From Sneathiellales bacterium (GTDB lineage Bacteria > Pseudomonadota > Alphaproteobacteria > JANQFL01): a stretch of 64,000 bases of DNA. The position numbers and the translations under genes were made by a program. Each line of letters opens with the position of its first letter. Within the stretch, counting starts at the first letter, position 1. The notes below the pieces were generated by a model. It did not search any database and had not been told where the DNA came from. It worked only from the letters and a program-made list of their open reading frames with translations. This document shows positions 51,537-60,589 of the stretch, piece by piece. The stretch spans positions 1 to 64,000 of the forward strand of contig JANQFL010000004.1 of NCBI GenBank assembly GCA_028277845.1, written 5' to 3'.

Positions 51537-52739
51537 ATGTCCATCATGCGCCGGGTTATTGCATCCATTCCCATAGTCCTTGTCGCAGCCGGCATGTCCG
51601 GACCGGCCCTTGCCGCCGTCGGTGGCGCGGCACCGACGGCCGGGTCGGAGGATCAGTCGCCTGTACCGGCTGAACTGGCCAAATTCCGTGACGCCCTCGA
51701 TGCCTACAAGCGCGGCGACTACCAAGCGTCGCTGTCCATGCTCACGCCGCTTGCCGAGAACGGCTACGAGAACGCGTCATTGCTGATTGGGCGCATGTTC
51801 GTGCTGGGGCATGGCGTCCCGGTCGACCCGTCCAAGGCGGCGCAGTGGATCCGCCGGGCCGCCGACGCCGGCAGCGCCATGGGTCAGTTCGCCATGGGCC
51901 AGCACTACCGCACCGGACGCGGCGTCGAGAAAGACATCACCATCGCTGCCGATTGGTACACGCGGGCCGCCAAACAGGGCATGGCGCAGGCGCAATACCA
52001 GTTGGGCGTCATGACATTGAAAGGCCAGGGCATCAAACAGAGCACGTCGGATGCCGCGCTGTGGCTCGAGCGCGCGGCCTATGGCGGCAACCTCAATGCC
52101 CAGGTGATGCTGGCAACCAACTACTTCACCGGTGCCGCGCTGCCGCGCGATGACGCGTTGGCGGTTAAATGGGCCTCCGTCGCCGCCGAACGGGGCGATG
52201 CGCGGGCGCAGTTCTATCTCGGAACGCTGACCGGCCTGGGCCGTGGCGTCGAGAAAAACAACACGACCGCCGCCAAATGGTACAAGGCGTCCGCCGAACA
52301 GGGGTTCGCCTCGGCGCAATACATGTACGGCTACTTTTTGCAGCACGGCCTCGGTATCGACCAGGATCCGTCGGAAGCGGCGTCCTGGTACCGCCAGGCC
52401 GCCGTGCAAGGCGACGAAGACGGCCAGTACATGCTGGGTCTGGCCTACCACGACGGCCGGGGCATCGAACAGGACGACCAGAAAGCCCGGATCTGGCTGC
52501 GTTTGGCCGCCGAACACGGCAACACCGACGCGCAATTTATCCTGGGCACGCTGCTACGCGACGGCAAGGGCGGCCCTGCCGATCCGGTCCAGGCCGGCAA
52601 GTGGCTGGGCCTGGCGGCCGAACGGGGACATGCGCAGGCCACCGAGGCCTACGACGTCGCCCGTTGGAGCTACAGCGACAGCGAGCGCGCGGAAATCGAA
52701 GCGTTACAACAAGCCTGGCGGATCAAACACAGCAATTAG
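51537..52739 (+). CDS. Exported Sel1-like repeat (TPR-type) protein
   Basis: A 400-aa protein from MSIMRRVIASIPIVLVAAGMSGPALAAVGG (signal peptide cut near ALA-AVGG); the track start is 29 codons upstream. About nine 36-residue Sel1 repeats follow, each with the A.Y.LG..Y..G.GV..D...A..WY..AA..G pattern, for example AMGQFAMGQHYRTGRGVEKD, AQYQLGVMTLKGQGIK, AQFYLGTLTGLGRGVEKN, GQYMLGLAYHDGRGIEQDD. Such proteins are scaffolds for interaction at the envelope or outside. A ribosome site (GGGAGCGACG) precedes the chosen ATG. Confidence 0.9.
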   Translation: MSIMRRVIASIPIVLVAAGMSGPALAAVGGAAPTAGSEDQSPVPAELAKFRDALDAYKRGDYQASLSMLTPLAENGYENASLLIGRMFVLGHGVPVDPSKAAQWIRRAADAGSAMGQFAMGQHYRTGRGVEKDITIAADWYTRAAKQGMAQAQYQLGVMTLKGQGIKQSTSDAALWLERAAYGGNLNAQVMLATNYFTGAALPRDDALAVKWASVAAERGDARAQFYLGTLTGLGRGVEKNNTTAAKWYKASAEQGFASAQYMYGYFLQHGLGIDQDPSEAASWYRQAAVQGDEDGQYMLGLAYHDGRGIEQDDQKARIWLRLAAEHGNTDAQFILGTLLRDGKGGPADPVQAGKWLGLAAERGHAQATEAYDVARWSYSDSERAEIEALQQAWRIKHSN

Positions 52740-52743
52740 GCCG

Positions 52744-53697
52744 TTAGATCAGAGGGTGGCTCGCCGCCATCAGGGCGCTCCGCAGCAGGACAGCGCCTAA
52801 CAGCAAAATTGCGACACCCCCGCCGACGGCAATGGCGTCGAACACCATCGCTCCGCGCCCGCTGCCGTTCGGTATCAAGGCCATGAATCGCGTCATGCCC
52901 TTGCGGGCGTAGACCGACAGTGTCGCCAGGCCGGATACGGTGATCGCCGTTCCCACCGACATAGCCAGAACGGCGGCGATACCGGCCCAATGCACGCCCA
53001 GAACATGCGCGAACAACAGCACCAGGATGGCGCCGGTGCACGGCCGCAGGCCGATGGACCCGATAACGGCCGCCAACGACGTCAAGGACACCGGCCGCTC
53101 CATATGCTCGGCCGACGGACCGTGGGCATGGCCACAGGACGCGCAGACGCCGTCGCCAACATGGTGATGGTGGTGACCATGGCGTCGGACCAAGCCGCGT
53201 AGCCCCGAATAGGCCAGCACCAGCCCGATCGTCGCCACCAGGGCGTAGCTGGCGATTTCCAGATGGCCGGAAACGGTACGCGCGTCGGCGAAGGTCAGCC
53301 CCAGCACGGCCACCGTCAGCTCGACGGCAATCACGGCCGTGGCCCCCTGCGCCAACGACGACAGAACCGACAGCATCAGGCCACGCCCTAGCCGGCTTTC
53401 GTGGGTGACCAGAAAGGTGGAAATCACCATCTTGCCGTGCCCGGGCCCGGCGGCATGAAAGACGCCGTAGAGGAAACTCAACCCGACCAGCGTCCAGGCC
53501 GCCCACGCGCCCTGGTCCTTGACGGCCCGAATGGCGGTGGACAGTTGCCGGTGCAGTTCACGTTGCAGGGCCTGAATTTCATGCACCCAACCGGGCGCCC
53601 AGGCCGGCGACAGGCTGACGGCCGCCACGCCAACGATCAGCGTCAGCAAAGCCAGGGTAGCCAGCGCCAACAGCGTTCTGTTGCCTTTTACCGTCAC
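52744..53697 (-). CDS. NicO family nickel/cobalt-type transporter
   Basis: A 317-aa membrane protein starting with GTG at 53697 (MTVKGNRTLLALATLALL), 16 bp after the DUF1007 stop. The track ORF extends into that gene. Six or more helices are seen. The signature GVFHAAGPGHGKMVISTFLV and its repeat SIGLRPCTGAILVLLFAHVLGV are typical of NicO/RcnA. A histidine-rich cytosolic loop (RRHGHHHHHVGDGVCASCGHAHG) likely binds metal. The metal could be nickel, cobalt or another ion. It forms a pair with the DUF1007 gene upstream. Confidence 0.88.
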   Translation of the reverse strand: MTVKGNRTLLALATLALLTLIVGVAAVSLSPAWAPGWVHEIQALQRELHRQLSTAIRAVKDQGAWAAWTLVGLSFLYGVFHAAGPGHGKMVISTFLVTHESRLGRGLMLSVLSSLAQGATAVIAVELTVAVLGLTFADARTVSGHLEIASYALVATIGLVLAYSGLRGLVRRHGHHHHHVGDGVCASCGHAHGPSAEHMERPVSLTSLAAVIGSIGLRPCTGAILVLLFAHVLGVHWAGIAAVLAMSVGTAITVSGLATLSVYARKGMTRFMALIPNGSGRGAMVFDAIAVGGGVAILLLGAVLLRSALMAASHPLI

Positions 53698-53713
53698 TGG
53701 TATTCCAGGCAGG

Positions 53714-54355
53714 TCACGGACACCGGATATCGACCCATTCGGCGAACAGCTCGCCCAACGTGTCGCCGGCGGTTTCGTCCCGGTCGAGCGACGCCGCCAG
53801 GTTGACGGCATCTTCGCTGGGCGTCGGTTCCCGGACATCGGCCGTGCACCCCTGCCCCGCCAGCGCACCCAGACCGACTTCGGCGCCCTTGGCATAGACC
53901 ACTTCGATGTAATAGGTGGGATCGTAGACGGCGAATTGCATCCGCTCCGTCCTGGGATTCACCGGCTGTACCAACGGAACGACGAAGCGCATCCAGATAC
54001 GGTTTCCTCTGACTTCGGAGTCATAGTCGGTCACTTCGGCGAACGCGACCCGTTCACCACCGGCTCGCAGGTCCGTGAAATACCGGTATTCTTCGAGGTT
54101 CTTCAAGTTTTGGCCGGCTAGTTCGCGAAGCGCCTTGGCAATGTCCCGCACCGTCCCTTGCGCTGCCTGGTAGACGTACATGGAATAGAAATCGTCGAAC
54201 AACCATTCCTGTTCCACGGCCGTCACACGGCCCGCCGAATCGACGACCAGAGAGCTCCGCAAATCGATCCAGACATGGGGATGTGCCGAAACGGGTGCCT
54301 GGTTCGTGACCAGTCCCAGCACGGCAGCGGCGAGTCCGTAAAGCCAACGCTTCAT
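53714..54355 (-). CDS. DUF1007 family exported protein, partner of the NicO transporter
   Basis: A 213-aa secreted protein from MKRWLYGLAAAVLGLVTNQAPVSAHPHVWIDLRSSLVV; the track start lies 51 codons upstream. After the signal peptide (cleaved at VSA-HPHVW) comes the hallmark HPHVWI of the DUF1007 family, then WLFDDFYSMYVYQ. The His-Pro-His start suggests metal binding in the periplasm. It precedes the NicO gene in the same operon, a common arrangement. A divergent SDR gene starts about 105 bp away. Confidence 0.85.
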   Translation of the reverse strand: MKRWLYGLAAAVLGLVTNQAPVSAHPHVWIDLRSSLVVDSAGRVTAVEQEWLFDDFYSMYVYQAAQGTVRDIAKALRELAGQNLKNLEEYRYFTDLRAGGERVAFAEVTDYDSEVRGNRIWMRFVVPLVQPVNPRTERMQFAVYDPTYYIEVVYAKGAEVGLGALAGQGCTADVREPTPSEDAVNLAASLDRDETAGDTLGELFAEWVDIRCP

Positions 54356-54459
54356 AAATACCGGTGTCCTGCCAACGATCGTGAATAGTTCGTCCGTTCC
54401 TACCATATGACCACATAACAATCCGTGTACAATGATCATTTCGTGTATGGAGAATTCTG

Positions 54460-55233
54460 GTGGATTTGGGAATCGATGGAGAAGTCGCCCTGGTTCTGGG
54501 CGGCACACAGGGATTGGGACTTGCGTGCGCGCAAGCGTTGGGTGACGCCGGCTGCCGGGTCGTGATCAACGGCCGGGACGCCGGTAAGGGCGGACAGGCC
54601 GCCGAGGCCTTAGGTGCGGAATTCGTCGCCGGCGATCTCACGGACGCCGGGCAACGGGCACGCATTTATGCCGAGACGTGCGAGAGTGCAGGCAAACCAT
54701 CCATCCTGGTGACCAATGCCGGCGGATCGCCACCGGGCCCATTTGTCGAGAAGCAGCACGACGACTGGCTGGCCGCGCTGGAGCTCAACATGCTGGCGGC
54801 CATCGACATGACCCGCCGCGCCCTGCCCGCCATGACGGCACGGAAGTTCGGCCGCATCGTCAACATCACATCCTTCGCGGTACGGGAACCTTATCCCAAC
54901 ATGGCTCTGGCCAACGGCGTGCGCGCCGGCCTGACCGGCGCGATGTCGACGTTGGCCCGCGAAGTCATCGCCCAGGGAGTCACCGTCAACAATATCCTGC
55001 CCGGCCTGATGGACACGCCGGCGCTCGCCCGCGTGTATAAAGCCCAGTCGGAGCGCGAGGGCATCGGCGAGGACGACGCCAAGGCCCGCATGGCCACTTC
55101 GGTCCCGGCGCAGCGGCTGGGCGAAGCCGAGGATTTCGGACCGCTGTGCGCGTTTCTCTGTTCGCGGCACGCGTCCTATATCACCGCCCAGAACATCACA
55201 GTGGATGGCGGACTGGTGCGCGGTCTGCTATAA
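54460..55233 (+). CDS. SDR-family protein with a non-canonical active site
   Basis: A 257-aa short-chain dehydrogenase/reductase fold protein with GTG start (54460, ATGGAGAAT upstream). The cofactor motif LVLGGTQGLGLACAQAL (13-20) and VTNAGGSPPGP are normal, and NITSF has the Ser. The YxxxK motif is not present: the aligned region reads PYPNMALANGVRAGLTG, as in a subfamily of SDR proteins with an altered catalytic centre. It therefore may not be a standard oxidoreductase. It precedes the acyl-CoA synthetase by 78 bp. Confidence 0.85.
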   Translation: MDLGIDGEVALVLGGTQGLGLACAQALGDAGCRVVINGRDAGKGGQAAEALGAEFVAGDLTDAGQRARIYAETCESAGKPSILVTNAGGSPPGPFVEKQHDDWLAALELNMLAAIDMTRRALPAMTARKFGRIVNITSFAVREPYPNMALANGVRAGLTGAMSTLAREVIAQGVTVNNILPGLMDTPALARVYKAQSEREGIGEDDAKARMATSVPAQRLGEAEDFGPLCAFLCSRHASYITAQNITVDGGLVRGLL

Positions 55234-55311
55234 GGCGGACCGCAATTACCGAACGTTCATTCGAAAAGAAGGCACGGCGCGTTTTGACCGTGCCCGGCCA
55301 CGGGGAAAACT

Positions 55312-56850
55312 ATGCTCACAGGCGACATGTTGCGGCGCTCGGCGCAGCGGTTTCCGGACAAACCGGCCATCATCTGGGGTGACAAGCAACTGACCTATGC
55401 CGGTCTGGACGCCGCAGCCAACAAGTTGGCGCATGCCCTGCTTTCGCTGGACCTGGAGCCGGGGTCCAAGATCGGCATCCTGTCACGCAACCGCATGGAA
55501 TACGGTATCGCCTTTTTCGGCGTCGCCAAGTCGGGCCATGTGCTGGTCAATGTCTCGGTGCTGTACGCACCCGAGGAACTGACCTTCGTACTCGACAAGG
55601 CCGATGTCGAGGTGCTGATTTTCGAGGATGTCTTCGCCGACAAGGTGGCCGTGGTACGCAATAGTTTGCCCGCCATCCGTACGTATATCGCGATGGGCAA
55701 CGCCGTTGACGGCGCGACGCCGTTTTACGATTTCATCGCCGGGCACAATGATACCCAACCGGATATCGACCTGGACGAGGATGATCCGTTCTGCATGACC
55801 TACACCGGCGGCACCACCGGCCGGCCCAAGGGCGTGCTGGCGAGCCACCGGGCCCGTACCGTCACCGCCCACACGGTCATGGTGGAAGAAGCCCTGGACG
55901 AGAACGACTTGGTCGCCGTGGTCACGCCCATGTTCCATGTCGCCGCCCTCAACATCATGTTCCAGCCCGCCGTTCTGGCGGGGGCGACGACCACGCTGCT
56001 CAGCGTCTGGAGCCCGCAGGGCTTCACCGAGATGGCCGAGCGCGACGGCGTCACCGCCGCGTTCATGGTGCCGACCCAGGCCAACATGCTGATCCAGGAC
56101 GACGGCTTCGACGCCGGCGCCTTGCGGACCTGGCGCAAGTTGAGTTTCGCCGGCGCGCCCATGCCCGACTGGGTGCAGCGTGGTCTACTTGAGAAGCTGC
56201 CGGAACTCAAACTGACCCAGATCTACGGCCAATCGGAGATGGGCGTCATCGCCGTATTGCGCCATTGGTACCTGCCGGAGAAACTCGGCGCCGTCGGCCG
56301 CCAGCCCTACAATGTCGACGTCGCCGTGGTGCGGCCGGACGGTACGCCGGTGGACGTGGGCGAGATCGGCGAAGTGGTGTCGCGCGGCGACAATCTGATG
56401 ACCGCCTACTACGACGAACCGGAACAAACCGAGGGCTTCTTCAAGCTGGGTGACGGCTGGGGCTGGTCGGGTGACCTGGCCACCATCGACGCGGACGGCT
56501 TCATCACCCTGGTCGACCGCTCCAAGGACATGATCATCTCGGGCGGCGAGAACGTCTATCCCAGCGAAATCGAGCGCGTGCTGTACGACCACGACGCAGT
56601 CGGCGAATGCGCCGTGTTCGGCATCCCCGACCCGAAATGGGGCGAGGTCCCGGCGGCTTATGTCTGCCTCAAGCCGGGCGCCAGCGTGAGCGAGGACGAA
56701 CTGGTCGATCATTGCGCCGCGCAACTGGCCCGCTTCAAGCGCCCGCGGCTGATCAAGTTCGTGGACGATTTCCCCAAGACGCCCATCGGCAAGATCCAGA
56801 AAACCGTTCTCAAGGAACCCTACTGGCAAGAGAGAGAGAAGAAGATATGA
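55312..56850 (+). CDS. Acyl-CoA synthetase (AMP-binding enzyme)
   Basis: A 512-aa ATP-dependent CoA ligase. Core motifs: [19 protein letters not shown] (P-loop A3, near 165), [17 protein letters not shown] (A5), [43 protein letters not shown] (A7/A8 hinge with the Asp and Gly-rich stretch), and the Lys end [21 protein letters not shown] with the catalytic Lys. It would activate a carboxylic acid for the hydratase encoded next. The ATG at 56847 of that gene overlaps its stop. Upstream is an imperfect ACCGAAC-GTTCATT palindrome, similar to TetR-type fatty-acid operators. Confidence 0.9.
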   Translation: MLTGDMLRRSAQRFPDKPAIIWGDKQLTYAGLDAAANKLAHALLSLDLEPGSKIGILSRNRMEYGIAFFGVAKSGHVLVNVSVLYAPEELTFVLDKADVEVLIFEDVFADKVAVVRNSLPAIRTYIAMGNAVDGATPFYDFIAGHNDTQPDIDLDEDDPFCMTYTGGTTGRPKGVLASHRARTVTAHTVMVEEALDENDLVAVVTPMFHVAALNIMFQPAVLAGATTTLLSVWSPQGFTEMAERDGVTAAFMVPTQANMLIQDDGFDAGALRTWRKLSFAGAPMPDWVQRGLLEKLPELKLTQIYGQSEMGVIAVLRHWYLPEKLGAVGRQPYNVDVAVVRPDGTPVDVGEIGEVVSRGDNLMTAYYDEPEQTEGFFKLGDGWGWSGDLATIDADGFITLVDRSKDMIISGGENVYPSEIERVLYDHDAVGECAVFGIPDPKWGEVPAAYVCLKPGASVSEDELVDHCAAQLARFKRPRLIKFVDDFPKTPIGKIQKTVLKEPYWQEREKKI

Positions 56851-57656
56851 GTTCCCGTTACGACGCCTACCAAGCCCTCAAGTTCGACTGGCCCGCCGAG
56901 CGGGTGCTGCGCGTCACACTGGACACACCCGGGCGCTTGAACGCCGTCAGCAAGGACATGCACGATGAACTGGGCGCGGTGTGGCGCGATATCGACATGG
57001 ACCCGGACGTCTCGGTCGTCATCCTGACCGGTGCCGGTGACGCTTTCTCGGCCGGTGGCGACCTGGAGATGGTCGAGCAAATGACCCAGGACTTCACCAC
57101 CCTGACCAAGGTGTGGAAGGAAGCCCGGGATCTCGTCTACAACGTCATCAACTGCTCCAAGCCCATCGTCTCGGCCATGCGCGGCCCCGCCGTCGGCGCC
57201 GGTCTGGTCGCAGGCCTCCTTTCGGATGTGTCCATCGCCGGGCGCAACGCGCGCATCATCGACGGCCACACCCGGCTGGGCGTCGCCGCCGGCGACCACT
57301 CGGTGATCATCTGGCCGCTCTTGTGCGGCATGGCCAAGGCCAAATACTACCTGCTGACCTGCGATCCGCTGTCGGGCGAGGAAGCCGAGCGCATCGGTCT
57401 CGTTTCCCTTTGCGTCGACGACGAGGAAGTCGAGGCGAAATCCATCGAAGTGGCCAAGAAACTGGCCGACGGCGCGCCGACGGCGATCCGTTTCACCAAG
57501 TATGCGCTGAACAACTGGCTGCGCATGATGGGCCCCAACTTCGACACCTCGCTGGCGCTCGAATTTATGGGCTTCAAGGGTCCGGAAGTGCAGGAAGGCC
57601 TGGCCTCCCTGCGCGAAAAACGCAAACCCGATTTCCCGAAAGATTCGCCGATCTGA
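56847..57656 (+). CDS. Enoyl-CoA hydratase/isomerase family protein
   Basis: A 269-aa crotonase-fold protein from [25 protein letters not shown], 4 nt overlap with the synthetase; the longer track ORF is wrong. Oxyanion-hole segments: [15 protein letters not shown] and [22 protein letters not shown]. The usual catalytic Glu pair region reads [21 protein letters not shown], the GD-type variant known in one crotonase branch, so the reaction may differ from plain hydration. It forms an operon with the AMP-binding enzyme and is convergent with the ArsR gene. Confidence 0.85.
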   Translation: MSSRYDAYQALKFDWPAERVLRVTLDTPGRLNAVSKDMHDELGAVWRDIDMDPDVSVVILTGAGDAFSAGGDLEMVEQMTQDFTTLTKVWKEARDLVYNVINCSKPIVSAMRGPAVGAGLVAGLLSDVSIAGRNARIIDGHTRLGVAAGDHSVIIWPLLCGMAKAKYYLLTCDPLSGEEAERIGLVSLCVDDEEVEAKSIEVAKKLADGAPTAIRFTKYALNNWLRMMGPNFDTSLALEFMGFKGPEVQEGLASLREKRKPDFPKDSPI

Positions 57657-57668
57657 TCAGATTGCCGA

Positions 57669-58352
57669 TTACGAGGGCGAGAACGCGTCCAGAAACGCGA
57701 CCTCGCCCTTTTTCGTGAAGGCGACGATGCGGGTGTCCGGTTCTCGTTTGGCCCAGCCCAACTGGTAGATACGGTCGAGCGTCGCCGTGCCGAGCGACCC
57801 GGCCAGGTGGCTACGCCGGGCGCTCCAGTCGAGGCAGGACTTGCACAACGGACGGCGCAGGCCGGTCAGGCCATCGACATCGATGCCGAAGTCGCTGAAG
57901 AAGCCATGCCCCGCGTCGGTCAGGTCGACGTCCTCGCCCCGTTCGGTTACCAGACCGTGGGCCAGCAGGCCGTCATACATGGCCACGCCCAGCTCGCCGG
58001 CCAGGTGGTTGTAACAGACCCGGGCCTTGCGCAGTGCCGGGTCGCGCGGACCGGTGCGGGTCCGGGTGTGGCCGCGTTTGGCCGCCATGCCCATCATAGT
58101 CTCCAGCAGCGCGCCCACTTCCTCACCGGCCAGGGTGAAGTAGCGGTGGCGGCCCTGCTTGCGCTGGTCGATCAGACCGCCGCCCGTCAGTTTCGACAAA
58201 TGCGCGCTGGCGGTCTGCAAGGTGATGCCAGCCTCGCCGGCCAGTTCGCTGGCGGTCAGTGCCTTGCCGCTCATCAGTGCCGTCAGCATGTTGGCCCGCG
58301 CCGGATCGCCGATCAGCGAACCGAGCAGGGCGATGTCTGGTCCTTCTTTCAT
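57669..58352 (-). CDS. ArsR-type HTH regulator with C-terminal extension
   Basis: A 227-aa regulator. The winged helix [71 protein letters not shown] is a full ArsR domain. The C-terminal part ([25 protein letters not shown], then [32 protein letters not shown]) is the extension of the long ArsR family, with a possible ligand- or metal-binding cysteine pair. It is divergent from the NIPSNAP gene, and an inverted repeat covers its own start codon. Confidence 0.85.
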   Translation of the reverse strand: MKEGPDIALLGSLIGDPARANMLTALMSGKALTASELAGEAGITLQTASAHLSKLTGGGLIDQRKQGRHRYFTLAGEEVGALLETMMGMAAKRGHTRTRTGPRDPALRKARVCYNHLAGELGVAMYDGLLAHGLVTERGEDVDLTDAGHGFFSDFGIDVDGLTGLRRPLCKSCLDWSARRSHLAGSLGTATLDRIYQLGWAKREPDTRIVAFTKKGEVAFLDAFSPS

Positions 58353-58374
58353 ACTTCGACCTTAAACGAAGTAT
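58351..58374. promoter_or_regulatory. Operator overlapping the ArsR start codon
   Basis: ATACTTCG ACCTTAAA CGAAGTAT: 8-bp perfect arms and an 8-nt spacer, overlapping the ATG of the ArsR gene and in the divergent promoter of the NIPSNAP gene. A strong candidate autoregulatory site for the ArsR protein. Confidence 0.75.
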
Positions 58375-58424
58375 AATCGCAGCGCAATGTGGCAATGTGC
58401 GCCTCCCACCAACGGAGACGACAC

Positions 58425-58754
58425 ATGATCACCTGCTTCATCCGCTATCACATCGATCCGGCCAAGAAGGACCAGTTCGTGCAATATGCGCAGAACTGGG
58501 GCCAGGCCATTCCGCGTTGCGGCGGCGACCTGATCGGCTATTTCGCACCGCACGAAGGCTCCAGCACCCTGGCCTATGGTGTCTACAACATCGCAAACCT
58601 GGCCGAATACGAACGCTACCGCGCCCGCCTCGCCGCCGATCCCCTGGGCCGGGAGAACTACGCCTTTGCGCAGGAGAAAAGGTTTCTGCTGCGCGAGGAC
58701 AGGACGTTTCTCAAATTGGTATCCGCGTCCCATGGAGAACGGGAGAAACCGTAA
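58425..58754 (+). CDS. NIPSNAP family protein
   Basis: A 109-aa protein from MITCFIRYHIDPAKKDQFVQYAQNWG. The ferredoxin-like NIPSNAP pattern is visible: RYHIDPAK, FVQYAQNWGQAIPRCGGDLIGYFAPHEGSSTLAYGVYNIANLAEYERYRARLAADP. It is divergent from and presumably controlled by the ArsR regulator. The biochemical role of these proteins in bacteria is not established. Confidence 0.85.
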   Translation: MITCFIRYHIDPAKKDQFVQYAQNWGQAIPRCGGDLIGYFAPHEGSSTLAYGVYNIANLAEYERYRARLAADPLGRENYAFAQEKRFLLREDRTFLKLVSASHGEREKP

Positions 58755-58917
58755 GCCGGCATATAATTGGGCAATGCGGTGGACTCGGGTCACGCATTCG
58801 TGAAAAGATACCCAACGAGACTTATCCCCGGCTTTAAATCAACGGGGGCGTGTGTGGCCGGTCGTAGAACATTCAAGAGCCACGGGGTTTCGACACAAAG
58901 ACAGGGGAGACGACTAT

Positions 58918-59748
58918 ATGAAAAAGACACTGATGCTTTCCGCCGCCGCCCTGCTGCTGACCACCGGCATCGCCGGTGCGGCCCAATGCACCAACGACGT
59001 TTGGAAGAAGGTCATGAGCCGCGGCAAGCTGGTCGTCGGCGTCAAGGCCGACTACAAGCCGTGGGGCTTCCGCAGCGAATCCGGTGAACTGGTCGGCATG
59101 GAAATCGACATGGCCAAGGCCGCCGCGGACACCATGGGTGTCAGCGTCGAACTGGTGCCGGTGCAGTCCTCGAACCGCATGCAGTTCCTGGAACAGGGCA
59201 AGATCGACCTGATGATCGCGACCATGTCGGACCGCCCGGACCGGCGCAAGATCGTCGGCATCGTGCAGCCCAACTACTACACATCCGGCACCAACATCAT
59301 GTCGCCCAAGGCATTGAAACTGTCGAAGTGGGAAGATCTGCGCGGCAAGCCCGTCTGCGGCAAGCAGGGTGCCTTCTACAACAAGATCGTGTCGGAACGC
59401 TACGGCGCCAAGATCATCGCCTTCACCGGCAACGCCGAAGCCAAGCAGGCGTTGCGCGACAAGAAGTGCATCGCCTGGGTGTATGACGATTCCTCCATCG
59501 GTTCCGATCTTGCCTCCGGCCAATGGAACGACTTCGAAATGCCGCTCAATTCCGAGGACGACAATCCCTGGGGCCTGGCCGTGCCGCTGGCCGAACGCAA
59601 CTGTGTGTTCGGCAACTTCATGGCCGGCCTGAGCTATAACTGGCTGCAGAACGGCCAGCTGATCGAGTGGGAAAAGAAGTGGGGCATCAAAGCCACCGCC
59701 TTCCTCGCCAGCCAGAAACAACGCACCAGGGACTGGCTCGACAAGTAA
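58918..59748 (+). CDS. Polar amino acid ABC transporter substrate-binding protein
   Basis: A 276-aa periplasmic protein from MKKTLMLSAAALLLTTGIAGAAQCTNDVWKKV; the signal peptide is cut near AGAA-QC. The SBP_bac_3 pattern is clear: GKLVVGVKADYKPWGFRSESGELVGMEIDMAKAAADTMGVSVELVPVQSSNRMQFLEQGKIDLMIATMSDRPDRR, then ISPKALKLSKWEDLRGKPVCGKQGAFYN. It is the first gene of an operon with two permeases and an ATPase. An acidic or polar amino acid is the likely ligand. Confidence 0.9.
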   Translation: MKKTLMLSAAALLLTTGIAGAAQCTNDVWKKVMSRGKLVVGVKADYKPWGFRSESGELVGMEIDMAKAAADTMGVSVELVPVQSSNRMQFLEQGKIDLMIATMSDRPDRRKIVGIVQPNYYTSGTNIMSPKALKLSKWEDLRGKPVCGKQGAFYNKIVSERYGAKIIAFTGNAEAKQALRDKKCIAWVYDDSSIGSDLASGQWNDFEMPLNSEDDNPWGLAVPLAERNCVFGNFMAGLSYNWLQNGQLIEWEKKWGIKATAFLASQKQRTRDWLDK

Positions 59749-59764
59749 GTCCATCGCACGGTCG

Positions 59765-59788
59765 GGGCGCTCCGGTTTCGGGGCGCCC
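59765..59788 (+). terminator. Attenuating hairpin after the binding-protein gene
   Basis: GGGCGCTCCG GTTT CGGGGCGCCC, a 10-bp stem with one G-U pair and a 4-nt loop, followed by TTCCCTTATG. It lies between the binding-protein gene and the first permease and would reduce read-through, giving more binding protein than permease. Confidence 0.65.
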
Positions 59789-59833
59789 TTCCCTTATGCG
59801 CTCGGCCGTTCCCTGTCAGGCACCTAACCCGGC

Positions 59834-60589
59834 ATGATCGACTTCATCCGCCAGCTGTTCCTCGACCTGTACGAGGTCGCGCCGCGCTGGAACTTCATCT
59901 TCTTCCACGACCCGGTACAGTGGGATCGCGTGGTCGAAGGGTTCTGGGTGACCATCCAGCTTTCGATCGCCTGTGTCGTATTCAGTGTGATCATCGGCAT
60001 CATCGGCGCCTGGCTGCAGGGTTCTCATAACCGGATCGTGCGCAATGTCGTCCAAGGCTACATCCAGTTCTTCCGCAACACGCCGCCGTTCGTGCAGTTG
60101 CTGTTTTTCTACTTCGCCCTGGGCCAGTTGACGCCGACCTACTCGCCCGACGGCTGGCTGGAAGTGCCGATCATTTCCAACGTGGGCTGGGCCATCATCT
60201 CACTCAGTTTTTTCGCCGGCGCCTTCAATGTGGAGATCTTCCGCGCCGGCATCGAGGCGGTGCCCGAATCGACTCAGGAGGCCTCGGAAGCCTTGGGCAT
60301 GTCGCGGCTGCAGACCTACGTCTATGTGGTTCTGCCGCTGGCCTTCCGGGTCAGCCTGCCGGCGCTCAACAACAACCTGGTCAATCTGGTCAAGACCACC
60401 ACCCAGGCCCTGGCCATCGCCGTGCCGGAGCTGCTGTACCAGTTCCTCGGCATCTGGAACGACTATCCCTCCGCGCTCTATCCGTCACTGACCATGGTGT
60501 TCGTCATCTACATCGCGCTCGTGGGCATCCTCGTCTATTCCATGCACCGTTGGGAGAAAGCCATGCGCATACCGGGGTACGGCACATGA
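59834..60589 (+). CDS. Amino acid ABC transporter permease 1
   Basis: A 251-aa membrane protein of the His/Glu/Gln/Arg permease family. Segments: WVTIQLSIACVVFSVIIGIIGAWL, YIQFFRNTPPFVQLLFFYFAL (the FFRNTPP motif of amino acid permeases) and the EAA loop EASEALGMSRLQTYVYVVLPLA. It is translationally coupled to the second permease through ATGA. Confidence 0.9.
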   Translation: MIDFIRQLFLDLYEVAPRWNFIFFHDPVQWDRVVEGFWVTIQLSIACVVFSVIIGIIGAWLQGSHNRIVRNVVQGYIQFFRNTPPFVQLLFFYFALGQLTPTYSPDGWLEVPIISNVGWAIISLSFFAGAFNVEIFRAGIEAVPESTQEASEALGMSRLQTYVYVVLPLAFRVSLPALNNNLVNLVKTTTQALAIAVPELLYQFLGIWNDYPSALYPSLTMVFVIYIALVGILVYSMHRWEKAMRIPGYGT

